Shown: positions 1 to 6,772 of the stretch, one piece after another
How the letters are laid out: every line of letters begins with the position of its first letter
Position numbering within the stretch: position 1 is the first letter of the stretch
Made by a program: the position numbers and the translations under genes
NCBI GenBank assembly: GCA_038253555.1
Contig: JBBSGZ010000103.1
Location: 1 to 13,236 of the forward strand
Direction: 5' to 3'
DNA: 13,236 bases
DNA from: JALYUA01 sp038253555
GTDB taxonomy: Bacteria > Acidobacteriota > Thermoanaerobaculia > UBA5066 > Gp7-AA6
Notes under the pieces: model-generated
Told to the model about the DNA's origin: nothing
What the model saw: the letters and a program-made list of their open reading frames with translations, nothing else
Databases searched by the model: none

Positions 1-1
1 C

Positions 2-1336
2 GGGTCCTGGGGCGCGGACGGCGTGATTCTCTTCGACGGGCGGGCGAACGACCCGATCCGGCGCGTTTCCGCGTCGGGGGGCAGCCCCGTGGTCGCCGCG
101 GCGCCCGAGGCCTCCCGCAAGGAGACGACCGTAGGCTGGCCCGAGTTCCTGCCAGACGGCCGCCACTTCCTGTATCTCACGACCGGGGCGAAGCCGGACG
201 ACAGCATGTATCGGATCGGCCTGCTCGACTCGAAGGAGTCGCTTCCTCTCGCGCCCGCGCAGACGCTCGTTACATATGCGCCTCCGGGTTATCTCCTCTT
301 CGTCCGCGACAAGACGCTCGTCGCTCAGCGCTTCGACCTGAAGGCGCGAAAGACGAAAGGCGAGCCGGTCCCGCTCGCGGAGCACATCGCGACGGACTCC
401 GTCGGGCTCGCGCGTTTCTCCGTGTCTCGAAACGGGACTCTCGTCTACCGCACGGGCGAATCGGGGAACCGGCTGCTCTGGGTGGACCGCGCGGGAAAAG
501 ACCTGGAGCCGCTCGGCGATCCGGCCGAGTACCACAACCCGACGTTCTCTCCCTCCGGAGACCGGGTCGCTTTCGACATGGCGGACCCGCGCAACGGCAA
601 AGTCGATATCTGGGTGAGGGACCTCGCGCGGGGCGTGAACTCCCGTTTCACGTTTTCCGCCGGCGATGCCATTGGCCCGGTCTGGTCGCCTGACGGGCGC
701 CGGATCGTCTTTCGTGCCGGAGCCGGCTGGGACCTGTACGAAAAGCCGGCGGACGGCGAGGGACAGGAGAAGCCGCTGCTCCAGAACAACGAGCAGAAGA
801 TCCCGTCGGATTTCTCACGCGACGGCCGATATCTCGCCTACCAGAGCCGCGGGAAGGAGAGCGGCTGGGACATCTGGGTGCTCCCGACGTTCGGGGACGG
901 CAAGCCATTCCCTTTCCTGAAAACCCGGTTCGCCGAAGGGTTGCCCACGTTCTCGCCGGACGGCCGATATCTCGCTTACCAGTCCAACGAGTCCGGGAGC
1001 ACCGAGGTGTACGTTCAGAGCTTTCCGGGGCCCGGCGGCAAGTGGCAGATCTCGACTGCGGGTGGCTCGGAGCCGCGCTGGCGCGCCGACGGCGGCGAGA
1101 TCTACTACCGATCTCCCGAGCAGAAGCTGATGGCGGTGACGGTCCAGAACGAGCCCAAATTCTCCGCCGGCGTGCCCCGCGCCCTCTTTCAGGGGCGGTT
1201 CGAAACCTCGGTCACCCGCAACCGTTATCTCCCGAGTGCGGACGGTTCGAAGTTCTTCGTGGTGGGAACTCTCGGCCGCGAGTCGATCACCCCGACGACC
1301 GTCGCGTTGAACTGGTTCGCGGAGCTCGGGCGCTGA
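2..1336 (+). CDS. C-terminal PD40 beta-propeller of a Ser/Thr kinase (5' end off window)
   Basis: The frame is open from the left edge, so this is a 3' fragment; a GTG at 23 is in frame but lies inside a propeller strand and is not a credible start. The visible part is a series of PD40/TolB-type blades, with strands such as PTFSPSG (about 540), PVWSPDGRRIVF (about 676), DFSRDGRYLAYQS (about 809) and PTFSPDGRYLAYQSNESG (about 946), ending in LNWFAELGR. It resembles the propeller of the kinase starting at 11286: both have FLPDGRHFLY followed by a PGYL-FVR-LVAQ-FD pattern. I therefore infer that the missing N-terminus is a Hanks-type kinase plus a transmembrane helix, with the propeller outside the membrane as a ligand or protein-binding sensor. 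It could instead be a stand-alone TolB-like propeller, but the close match to the 11286 product makes that less likely. The stop TGA is at 1334-1336. Confidence 0.85.
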   Translation, partial: GSWGADGVILFDGRANDPIRRVSASGGSPVVAAAPEASRKETTVGWPEFLPDGRHFLYLTTGAKPDDSMYRIGLLDSKESLPLAPAQTLVTYAPPGYLLFVRDKTLVAQRFDLKARKTKGEPVPLAEHIATDSVGLARFSVSRNGTLVYRTGESGNRLLWVDRAGKDLEPLGDPAEYHNPTFSPSGDRVAFDMADPRNGKVDIWVRDLARGVNSRFTFSAGDAIGPVWSPDGRRIVFRAGAGWDLYEKPADGEGQEKPLLQNNEQKIPSDFSRDGRYLAYQSRGKESGWDIWVLPTFGDGKPFPFLKTRFAEGLPTFSPDGRYLAYQSNESGSTEVYVQSFPGPGGKWQISTAGGSEPRWRADGGEIYYRSPEQKLMAVTVQNEPKFSAGVPRALFQGRFETSVTRNRYLPSADGSKFFVVGTLGRESITPTTVALNWFAELGR

Positions 1337-1337
1337 G

Positions 1338-2288
1338 TCACCGGCCTCCCGCCCGCCGTTCCATCTCTTCGTAGACCAGGCGCGAGATCGCGGCGCCCGT
1401 GACGAGCGCGGCGTTGTCCGCCCCGGGCCGCTTGTCCCTGCCCCGCCTCGTGCAGATCGCGATCGTGTAGCGCGAGTGCGGCCCCTTGACGTACGCAGCG
1501 TCCGTGCGGATCTCGCCTTTCACGCCCGCGGCATCCGGTAGCTTCTCCTCGTCCCATCCTGTTTTGTTTGCAACGACGATCTTCTCCCTCTCGAAGGGCA
1601 GCGACCGCGGGATCATCTGCCGGTCGAACTGATTGCCGAGCATCGCCAGCATCTCGTCCGACGCGGCGCGGGAAACGACTTTGCCGTCGGCGATCAGTCC
1701 CATCAGCCGCACCGCGTCGCGGGGCGTGATCATCCCCAGTCCGAACTCGCGCTCCAGCTCCGGAAAGACGTCCGCACGCCCGTCTCGAAACGTCGGCCGG
1801 AAGATCTTCGTGTCCTTCAGCCCGTAAGACTCCATCCGCCTGTCGGCGTTGGCCGCCCCGACCTCCCGGACGAGCAGGTTCGTCGCCGTGTTGTCGGAGT
1901 ACGCGATCATCAGGTTCAAGAGATCCGGGATCGTCAACGCGAGCCCGGCATGGAGCTGGTTCAAGGGGATTCCCTCGTCGCCTGCCTTATCGGCCTCCGT
2001 GAGGACGACGACCTTCTCCCGGGCCAGCTTTCCCTCCGCCATCTGGTGGTAGGTCTCGACCATCACCGCCAGCTTGATCAGGCTCGCGGTCGGAAAACGC
2101 CGGTCCCCGTTGACCGAGATCTCTTTTCCCGTCTCGAGATCCCGCACCGCCACTCCCATCTCCCCCGGGAACGAGCGGACGAGCGTTCCGATCCGCTCCT
2201 CGAGGTTGACAACGGGAGCCTTCGCGGAGGCAGCTCCCATCATCAGCGCGGCGACCAAGGAACAAACGACAACAAGGCTCGACTTCAT
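1338..2288 (-). CDS. Exported serine hydrolase, class A beta-lactamase-like
   Basis: This 316-residue protein has an N-terminal Sec signal (basic start, hydrophobic residues 5-20, likely cleavage after ASA at about 22), so it should act in the periplasm. The three active-site motifs of the penicillin-recognising serine enzymes are present in order: S69-L-I-K72 (nucleophile and general base), S131-D-N133, and K242-T-G244. Length and motif spacing fit the class A beta-lactamase/PenP-like fold (Beta-lactamase2 family). The omega-loop Glu (Glu166 in class A numbering) is not obvious: the equivalent segment has Glu177, Glu179 and Glu181 just before FGLGMITPRD, not the usual ExxLN. True beta-lactamase activity is therefore uncertain; a peptidoglycan-related or general serine hydrolase is possible. 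The ATG at 2288 is preceded by AGGA about 7 nt away. The gene converges on the kinase fragment with 1 bp between the stops and is divergent from the 2681 gene. Confidence 0.88.
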   Translation of the reverse strand: MKSSLVVVCSLVAALMMGAASAKAPVVNLEERIGTLVRSFPGEMGVAVRDLETGKEISVNGDRRFPTASLIKLAVMVETYHQMAEGKLAREKVVVLTEADKAGDEGIPLNQLHAGLALTIPDLLNLMIAYSDNTATNLLVREVGAANADRRMESYGLKDTKIFRPTFRDGRADVFPELEREFGLGMITPRDAVRLMGLIADGKVVSRAASDEMLAMLGNQFDRQMIPRSLPFEREKIVVANKTGWDEEKLPDAAGVKGEIRTDAAYVKGPHSRYTIAICTRRGRDKRPGADNAALVTGAAISRLVYEEMERRAGGR

Positions 2289-2464
2289 GCGCCAATCCTA
2301 GTGCGTCCCCGCAGGACGGCCAGATCCGAAATCCTCCGAGCCCGATCTCATCGTGCGTGGCGGTTGTGCGCCCTGCTTCCCCGCCGCCGGTCGGAAACAG
2401 AGTTGGGATGCGGGACGCCGGCAGAGGCCGTGCGCACTCGCCAACGCAGCGGATTACGTCATCT

Positions 2465-2503
2465 CCCTCTCCCCGCGCGCGGGGAGAGGGTCGGGGTGAG
2501 GGG
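2465..2503. repeat. REP-like palindromic repeat, copy 1
   Basis: CCCTCTCCCC (2465-2474) and GGGGAGAGGG (2481-2490) form a perfect 10-bp stem around a GCGCGC loop. They are followed by the tail TCGGGGTGAGGGG (2491-2503). The same stem core and nearly the same tail (GTTGGGGTGAGGG) recur at 9893-9924. This resembles the widespread bacterial intergenic palindromes whose translations produce ERVGVRG-like strings in many proteobacterial and metagenomic genomes. It may affect transcript ends or be a mobilised REP sequence; function here is unknown. Confidence 0.75.
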
Positions 2504-2515
2504 TCAGTCCCTGAC
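2503..2515. repeat. Small inverted repeat abutting REP copy 1
   Basis: GTCAG and CTGAC form a perfect 5-bp stem around TCC, directly at the end of the REP tail. It is short and could be chance, but its exact contact with the larger palindrome suggests it may belong to the same element. The copy at 9893-9924 has no matching hairpin next to it. Confidence 0.35.
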
Positions 2516-2602
2516 CCTATACGCCACCGCTCCCGCGCTCGACGGGAGGCGCGCGGCCCCCGACTCCGCCGACGAGGTGTGGTAAAAACGGATCGGAAGG
2601 GT

Positions 2603-2641
2603 ACCTCTCCACGCAAGAGGTGATCGGGTGAGCGTCACCCG
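2603..2641 (+). promoter_or_regulatory. Two adjacent hairpins in leader of propeller gene
   Basis: ACCTCT (2603-2608) pairs with AGAGGT (2616-2621). Immediately after, CGGGTGA (2625-2631) pairs perfectly with TCACCCG (2635-2641) around a GCG loop. The second stem ends 29 nt before the Shine-Dalgarno sequence at 2671. They could be an operator (the 7-bp half-site dyad) or RNA structure in the leader. No T-run follows, so an intrinsic terminator is unlikely. Confidence 0.4.
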
Positions 2642-2670
2642 CCACCGCTTCCCACCGCGACCGAGGCCGA

Positions 2671-2676
2671 AGGAGG
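2671..2676 (+). promoter_or_regulatory. Shine-Dalgarno AGGAGG for propeller gene
   Basis: A perfect AGGAGG sits 4 nt before the ATG at 2681. This supports 2681 as the start over the internal Met21 codon, although either would leave a usable signal peptide. Confidence 0.7.
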
Positions 2677-2680
2677 CAAA

Positions 2681-4432
2681 ATGACCCTGGGAACCCTACT
2701 CTGCCTCTCGCCGTCCATTCGCCGCGCTTTCAGGATCCTGATGGCGGGCCTCGCCGGCGTGCTCGGGCTCGCGGCCGCGATTTCCGCCCAGACTTTTACG
2801 GAGTATCCGGTCCCGACTCCCGACAGCCAGATGCTCGGGATCACATCCGGGCCAGATGGAAACGTCTGGTTCACCGAGCAGCTCGGCAAAAAAATCGGAC
2901 GGATCACCCCCGGCGGCGTCATCACCGAGTTTCCGATCCCCGGAACGCTGGTCTCGCCCAAACAGATCACGGCAGGTCCCGACGGAAACGTCTGGTTCAC
3001 GGACTTCATCTCCGTGGGACGGATCACCCCCGACGGCAGCATCACCCGATTCCAGATCCCCTCCTCGTCCCTCCCCGAAGGAATCACGAGCGGCCCCGAC
3101 GGAAACATCTGGATCACGATGTCTTCGCGAGACTTCCAGATCGCCCGCGTCACACCTTCCGGTGGAATCACCGAATTTCAGGTGCCGGGAATCGTCCAGC
3201 TCCAGGCGATCACATCGGGCCCGGACGGCAACCTCTGGTTCACCGACCCGAACGGCAACCACATCGGGCGGATCACGACGGCCGGGTCAGTGACCCTCTT
3301 CACCATGCCCGCCGAAGTCACCGGACCGTACGAGATCGTGGCCGGCCCCGATGGGAATCTCTGGTTCACGAGCGCGTTCCACATCGGGCGGATCACTCCG
3401 GCGGGGGCGGTGACGCTCTTTCCGGACCCGGGCGGGGACGCCCCGCGCGGGATCGCGGCTGGCCTCGACGGGAACGTCTGGTACACCGAGACCACGGGAA
3501 ACAACATCGGCCGCATCGGCATGGACGGCCGGATGACCGAGTTTCGCCCTCCCACGGTGCTCGCCGGCCCGCTCGACATCACCGCCGGATCGGATGGCGC
3601 GATGTGGTTCATCGAATCCGGCAAGAACAAGATCGGCCGGATCACGGTCGGGCCCTGCACATCCGGGCCCGCGTCGCTTTGCTTGAACGACAGCCGTTTC
3701 AAAGTGGAGGTCGCGTGGCGCGCTCCGGCACTGGGAACGAGCGGCATTGGCATGCCGGTCCGCCTGACCGCCGACACGGCGTCCTTCTGGTTCTTCAGCA
3801 GCTCCAACGTCGAGCTGGTGATCAAGGTCGTGGACGGGCGGGCCGTGAACTCCCGTTACTGGGTTTTCTACGGCGCGCTCTCCGACGTCGAATACACGAT
3901 CACCGTCACGGATGCCTCGACCGGAGTGGTGAAGACCTACTCGAACCCATCCGGGCAGCTTGCGAGCGTCGCCGATACGGCGGCGTTCGGCCCCTTCGCG
4001 CCGGCGGCCGCGGCGCAGAGGACCCCGGCCGTCACTTCTCCGCCGGACCCTCCGCCGAACCTGGGCGCCGCCCGGCGTCCGGAGGCCGTACGCGCCTGCG
4101 CATCGGACGCCACGTCCCTCTGCCTGAACGGGGGCCGCTTTCGCGCCCGGGTCGACTGGCGCGTCCCCGCGCAGGGCACGAGCGGTGTCGGAAGGGCCGT
4201 GCCCCTGACGTCTGACACCGGATATTTCTGGTTCTTTTCCAACGGCAACGTGGAGCTCGTGATCAAGGCCGTCGACGGCCGCGGGTTCAACGGGAAGTTC
4301 TGGGTCTTCTACGGCGCGCTTTCGAACGTCGAATACACGATCACCGTGACCGATACCCAGACGGGCCAACTCCGGACATATCAGAACCCGTTCGGGAGCC
4401 TCGCGAGCGTCGCGGACACCGCCGCCTTTTAG
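2681..4432 (+). CDS. Secreted Vgb/NHL-like seven-bladed propeller with two C-terminal 111-aa modules
   Basis: This 583-residue protein begins with a signal peptide (basic RR at 14-15, hydrophobic 19-34, likely cleavage after Ala36). Residues about 40-325 hold seven blades of about 40 residues, each with a GPDGN-W-T core followed by an IGRI strand, the pattern of streptogramin lyase (virginiamycin B lyase, Vgb) and NHL-type propellers. The tail is two homologous modules, Cys326-Phe436 and Cys473-Phe583, each exactly 111 residues, joined by a Pro/Ala-rich linker (437-472). Each module starts with a CX7C pair and has conserved aromatic cores FWFF, WVFYGALS and VEYTITVTD, ending SVADTAAF. Antibiotic lyase activity is doubtful: NHL/Vgb-like propellers are often binding proteins, and I could not place the Vgb catalytic His/Glu set. 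An extracellular binding or matrix protein is my inference. It is followed by a GC hairpin at 4447-4470. Confidence 0.88.
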   Translation: MTLGTLLCLSPSIRRAFRILMAGLAGVLGLAAAISAQTFTEYPVPTPDSQMLGITSGPDGNVWFTEQLGKKIGRITPGGVITEFPIPGTLVSPKQITAGPDGNVWFTDFISVGRITPDGSITRFQIPSSSLPEGITSGPDGNIWITMSSRDFQIARVTPSGGITEFQVPGIVQLQAITSGPDGNLWFTDPNGNHIGRITTAGSVTLFTMPAEVTGPYEIVAGPDGNLWFTSAFHIGRITPAGAVTLFPDPGGDAPRGIAAGLDGNVWYTETTGNNIGRIGMDGRMTEFRPPTVLAGPLDITAGSDGAMWFIESGKNKIGRITVGPCTSGPASLCLNDSRFKVEVAWRAPALGTSGIGMPVRLTADTASFWFFSSSNVELVIKVVDGRAVNSRYWVFYGALSDVEYTITVTDASTGVVKTYSNPSGQLASVADTAAFGPFAPAAAAQRTPAVTSPPDPPPNLGAARRPEAVRACASDATSLCLNGGRFRARVDWRVPAQGTSGVGRAVPLTSDTGYFWFFSNGNVELVIKAVDGRGFNGKFWVFYGALSNVEYTITVTDTQTGQLRTYQNPFGSLASVADTAAF

Positions 4433-4446
4433 AAAATGGCTTTCCT

Positions 4447-4470
4447 CCCCGCCCGTGGAACCGGGCGGGG
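4447..4470 (+). terminator. GC-rich hairpin after propeller gene
   Basis: CCCCGCCCG (4447-4455) and CGGGCGGGG (4462-4470) form a perfect 9-bp stem with a 6-nt loop, starting 14 nt after the stop at 4432. The following sequence (GTCGCCGTTTCTGTTCC) is only moderately T-rich, so it is a plausible but imperfect intrinsic terminator. Confidence 0.55.
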
Positions 4471-4501
4471 GTCGCCGTTTCTGTTCCTCACGGCCGGGCG
4501 C

Positions 4502-4546
4502 GTGAACTCGGCGACGACCCGCGTTCTGAACTGGTTCGCACACCTC
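4502..4546 (+). pseudogene. Relic of a PD40-kinase 3' end
   Basis: Translation gives VNSATTRVLNWFAHL. The C-terminus of the kinase fragment at the left edge reads TTVALNWFAELGR; LNWFA is identical and the DNA (GACGACC...CTGAACTGGTTCGC) is visibly alike. No upstream propeller frame connects to it, so it looks like the leftover tail of a lost kinase gene just upstream of the intact kinase at 4655. The match is short and therefore only moderately certain. An in-frame extension of the 4655 kinase frame runs through it, starting at an ATG at 4436, but that extension lacks any kinase-like sequence. Confidence 0.45.
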
Positions 4547-4654
4547 AGTGCCCCCGCGAGCGGCGAACGCTCTCGTGCCCCGGCACCCCTCATCGAGCTC
4601 CGGGGCTGCCGAAGCCCTTTAAGTCCTCCTCTCCACACGGTACCTTCTCTGGCT

Positions 4655-6703
4655 GTGACTCTCGCAGCCGGCGCCCGCCTCGGTCCGTACGAGATCGTCG
4701 CGCCGATCGGCGCGGGCGGGATGGGCGAGGTCTATCGCGCCAAAGATCCGCGGCTCGGCCGCGATGTCGCCATCAAGGTGCTGCCGGCCTCCTTCTCCGC
4801 CGATCCCGACCGGCTGGGGCGGTTCGAGCGGGAGGCGCGGGCGGCCGGCGCTCTCAATCACCCCAACATCACTTCGGTTTACGACATCGGCTCTATGGAC
4901 GGGGCCCCCTACGTCGTCTCCGAGTTGCTCGATGGCGAAACGTTGCGGGACGTGCTCGATGGGGAACAACTTTCCGTGCGAAGAGCCATGGATTACGCCG
5001 GGCAGATCGCCGAGGGGCTGGCAGCCGCCCATGAGAAGGGGATCGTCCATCGAGACTTGAAGCCCGAAAACCTCGTCGTCACCAGGGGCGGGCGCGTCAA
5101 GATCCTCGATTTCGGCCTGGCCAAGCTGATCCGCCCCGACGGAGCGACCGGTGACGTGACGGAGGGCCCGACGCTTTCTGCCGGAACGGAGCCGGGCGTC
5201 ATCCTCGGCACGGTCGGCTACATGTCTCCCGAACAGGTGCGTGGGCAGAACGCGGACCACCGGTCGGACATTTTCGCTTTCGGAGCGATCCTTCACGAGA
5301 TGCTTACGGGCCAGCGCGCCTTCCGACGCGATTCGGCCGTCGAGACCTTGACCGCCATCCTGCGGGAGGAGCCCCCGGATATTTCGCAGACGAACCAGGC
5401 CATTTCACCTTCCCTCGATCACATCGTGCGCCGCTGTCTGGAGAAACGCCCGGAGGAGAGATTTCACTCAGCGCGAGACCTTGCGTTCGCTTTGCGAGAG
5501 GTTTCCAGCGGCCCTCCGACGCCCGGAGCGGCGCCGAGGGTCGGTTGGCCCCGTCGAGGCGTTTTCCTATTCGCCGCGGCCGGCATTGTTCTGTTGGCCC
5601 TGGCCCTGGGCTTTACCGTGGGCGGATGGGGAAAGAGATTGACGGGGTCGGCTAAACCCGCGGCCATTCAATCGTTGGCGGTCCTCCCGCTAGCAAATCT
5701 CTCGGGAGATCCCGAACAGGAGTATTTCGCCGACGGAATGACCGAAGCGCTCATCACCAGCCTCGCCCAGTTGAGCGGCCTGCGCGTCATTTCCCGGACC
5801 TCGGTGATGCAATACAAGAACGTCCGCAAGCCTCTTACGGAAATCGCCCGGGAGCTCAAAGTCGAGGGGATCGTGGAGGGCTCGGTCATGCGGGCTGGTG
5901 CGAGAGTGCGCATCACGGCACAGTTGATCCAGGCAGCGACGGACAAGCATCTCTGGGCGCAGGACTACGAGCGCGATCTTCGCGACGTGCTGACGCTGCA
6001 GAGCGAGGTCGCGAGGGCCATCGCCCGAGAGGTTCAGGTGAAGATCGGACCAGAGGAGCAGGGGCGCCTGAAAAAGAGTCAGCGCGTGAATCCTTCTGCA
6101 TACGAGGCGTACCTGAAAGGCCGGTACCACTGGAACAAGAGAACTGAGGAAGGGATCAAGACCGGCGTCTCGTTCTTCGAACAGGCGATCCAGCTCGACC
6201 CCACCTATGCTCCGGCCTACGCCGGGGTCGCGGACTCTTATACCGTCCTTCAGTCACATCGTTTTGTTCCCTCGGCGGAAGCCCACCCGAAGGCAAAGGC
6301 AGCGGCCAGGAAAGCCCTGGAAATTGACGAGACGCTTTCTGAGGCGCACGCTTCCATGGCGTCCGTCCTCTGGGACGATCTCGACTGGATCGGCGCGGAG
6401 CGGGAGTTCCAGCGGGCCATTCAAACGACTTTTAGACGAGCTGAAGGAACGATCGAAGGGAAACTATGTTTCTCCTTTCGACATCGCAGTCGTCTATATG
6501 GGACTGGGCGAAAAAGAACAGGCGTTCGAGTGGCTGCGGAAGGCCTGCGAGGAGCGCGCCGGCGATCTGGGAACCGTCAATCGGGACCCGGCGTTCGACG
6601 GCATTCGCGCGGATTCGAAGTTTGCGGCCCTGGCTCCATGCATCGCCGGCTCACCTTAGGCCCTGGCCCGCTCGACCGCGCTCGGGCTCGCGTCGATAGG
6701 TAG
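4655..6703 (+). CDS. Membrane Ser/Thr kinase with TolB-like and TPR parts, frameshifted C-terminus
   Basis: From GTG 4655 the product is 682 residues. The start is chosen because MTLAAGARLGPYEIV lines up with the starts of the 6773 and 11286 kinases; no clear Shine-Dalgarno precedes it. Residues 12-275 form a Hanks-type kinase: G19-A-G-G-M-G-E-V loop, Lys41, Glu60, catalytic H132-R-D134 with LKPEN, D152-F-G, S191-P-E. A transmembrane helix spans about 303-325. Residues about 340-470 are a TolB/FlgO-like domain (AVLPLANLSGD, FADGMTEALITSL, HLWAQDYERDL), then TPR-like helices from about 485. After Gln590 similarity stops: the reading changes to Arg-rich sequence to the stop at 6703, while the expected C-terminus lies in another frame (6423-6659). 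A deletion of several TPRs with loss of frame is the simplest reading. The kinase module should remain intact; whether the product is stable is unknown. Confidence 0.85.
   Translation: MTLAAGARLGPYEIVAPIGAGGMGEVYRAKDPRLGRDVAIKVLPASFSADPDRLGRFEREARAAGALNHPNITSVYDIGSMDGAPYVVSELLDGETLRDVLDGEQLSVRRAMDYAGQIAEGLAAAHEKGIVHRDLKPENLVVTRGGRVKILDFGLAKLIRPDGATGDVTEGPTLSAGTEPGVILGTVGYMSPEQVRGQNADHRSDIFAFGAILHEMLTGQRAFRRDSAVETLTAILREEPPDISQTNQAISPSLDHIVRRCLEKRPEERFHSARDLAFALREVSSGPPTPGAAPRVGWPRRGVFLFAAAGIVLLALALGFTVGGWGKRLTGSAKPAAIQSLAVLPLANLSGDPEQEYFADGMTEALITSLAQLSGLRVISRTSVMQYKNVRKPLTEIARELKVEGIVEGSVMRAGARVRITAQLIQAATDKHLWAQDYERDLRDVLTLQSEVARAIAREVQVKIGPEEQGRLKKSQRVNPSAYEAYLKGRYHWNKRTEEGIKTGVSFFEQAIQLDPTYAPAYAGVADSYTVLQSHRFVPSAEAHPKAKAAARKALEIDETLSEAHASMASVLWDDLDWIGAEREFQRAIQTTFRRAEGTIEGKLCFSFRHRSRLYGTGRKRTGVRVAAEGLRGARRRSGNRQSGPGVRRHSRGFEVCGPGSMHRRLTLGPGPLDRARARVDR
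6423..6659 (+). pseudogene. Out-of-frame original C-terminus of the 4655 kinase
   Basis: In the frame one base ahead of the kinase frame, this segment reads KRLLDELKERSKGNYVSP followed by a helix pair (FDIAVVYMGLGEKEQAFEWLRKACEE) and an NRDPAFDGIRADSKFAAL ending. This is the familiar C-terminal end of TolB/TPR-type kinases and cyclase-like regulators. It begins right where the kinase frame loses similarity and has no start of its own. It is therefore the displaced tail of the 4655 gene, not a separate gene. Confidence 0.75.
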
Positions 6704-6772
6704 AGGAAGGGAGCACCGCCCTCAGCCCCCGGTTACCGCGCCGGTCACGCTCGTGATACAGGAGTCGCAACC

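Larger units (their letters stand above)
2289..2680. other. Divergent intergenic region, 392 bp
   Basis: This region separates the serine hydrolase (reading left) from the propeller gene (reading right), so it should hold promoters for both. It contains a REP-like palindrome (2465-2503), a small hairpin (2503-2515) and two leader hairpins (2603-2641), listed separately. An AT-rich patch around 2580-2588 (GGTAAAAAC) could be a -10-like element for the rightward gene, but I cannot place a convincing -35 partner. Short open frames crossing it give repetitive Arg/Pro/Gly-rich products and look non-coding. Confidence 0.6.

Noticed and set aside
2357..2623. Small plus-strand open frame across the REP-like repeat
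   Set aside because: It consists largely of translated palindrome (PSPRARGEGRGEG) and has no Shine-Dalgarno or family match.
2681..3650. Regularly spaced GGNCCNGANGGNAA-type DNA repeats, considered as a CRISPR-like array
   Set aside because: They are the coding repeats of the propeller blades (GPDGN), vary at third positions and keep the reading frame.
3287..4543. Long open frame on the minus strand (418 codons) opposite the propeller gene
   Set aside because: It is antisense to a gene with signal peptide, seven clear blades and two modules; its own translation is Arg/Gly/Pro-rich with no recognisable motif, as expected in GC-rich DNA.
4577..4606. Inverted repeat GCCCCGG/CCGGGGC with a 16-nt loop upstream of the 4655 kinase
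   Set aside because: The loop is long, the stem is short and purely GC in a GC-rich region, and no T-run follows; not convincing as a terminator or operator.
4436..4654. Upstream ATG extension of the 4655 kinase
   Set aside because: The extra 73 residues cross a terminator-like hairpin and a kinase-tail relic, and the paralogues start exactly at the point equivalent to GTG 4655.
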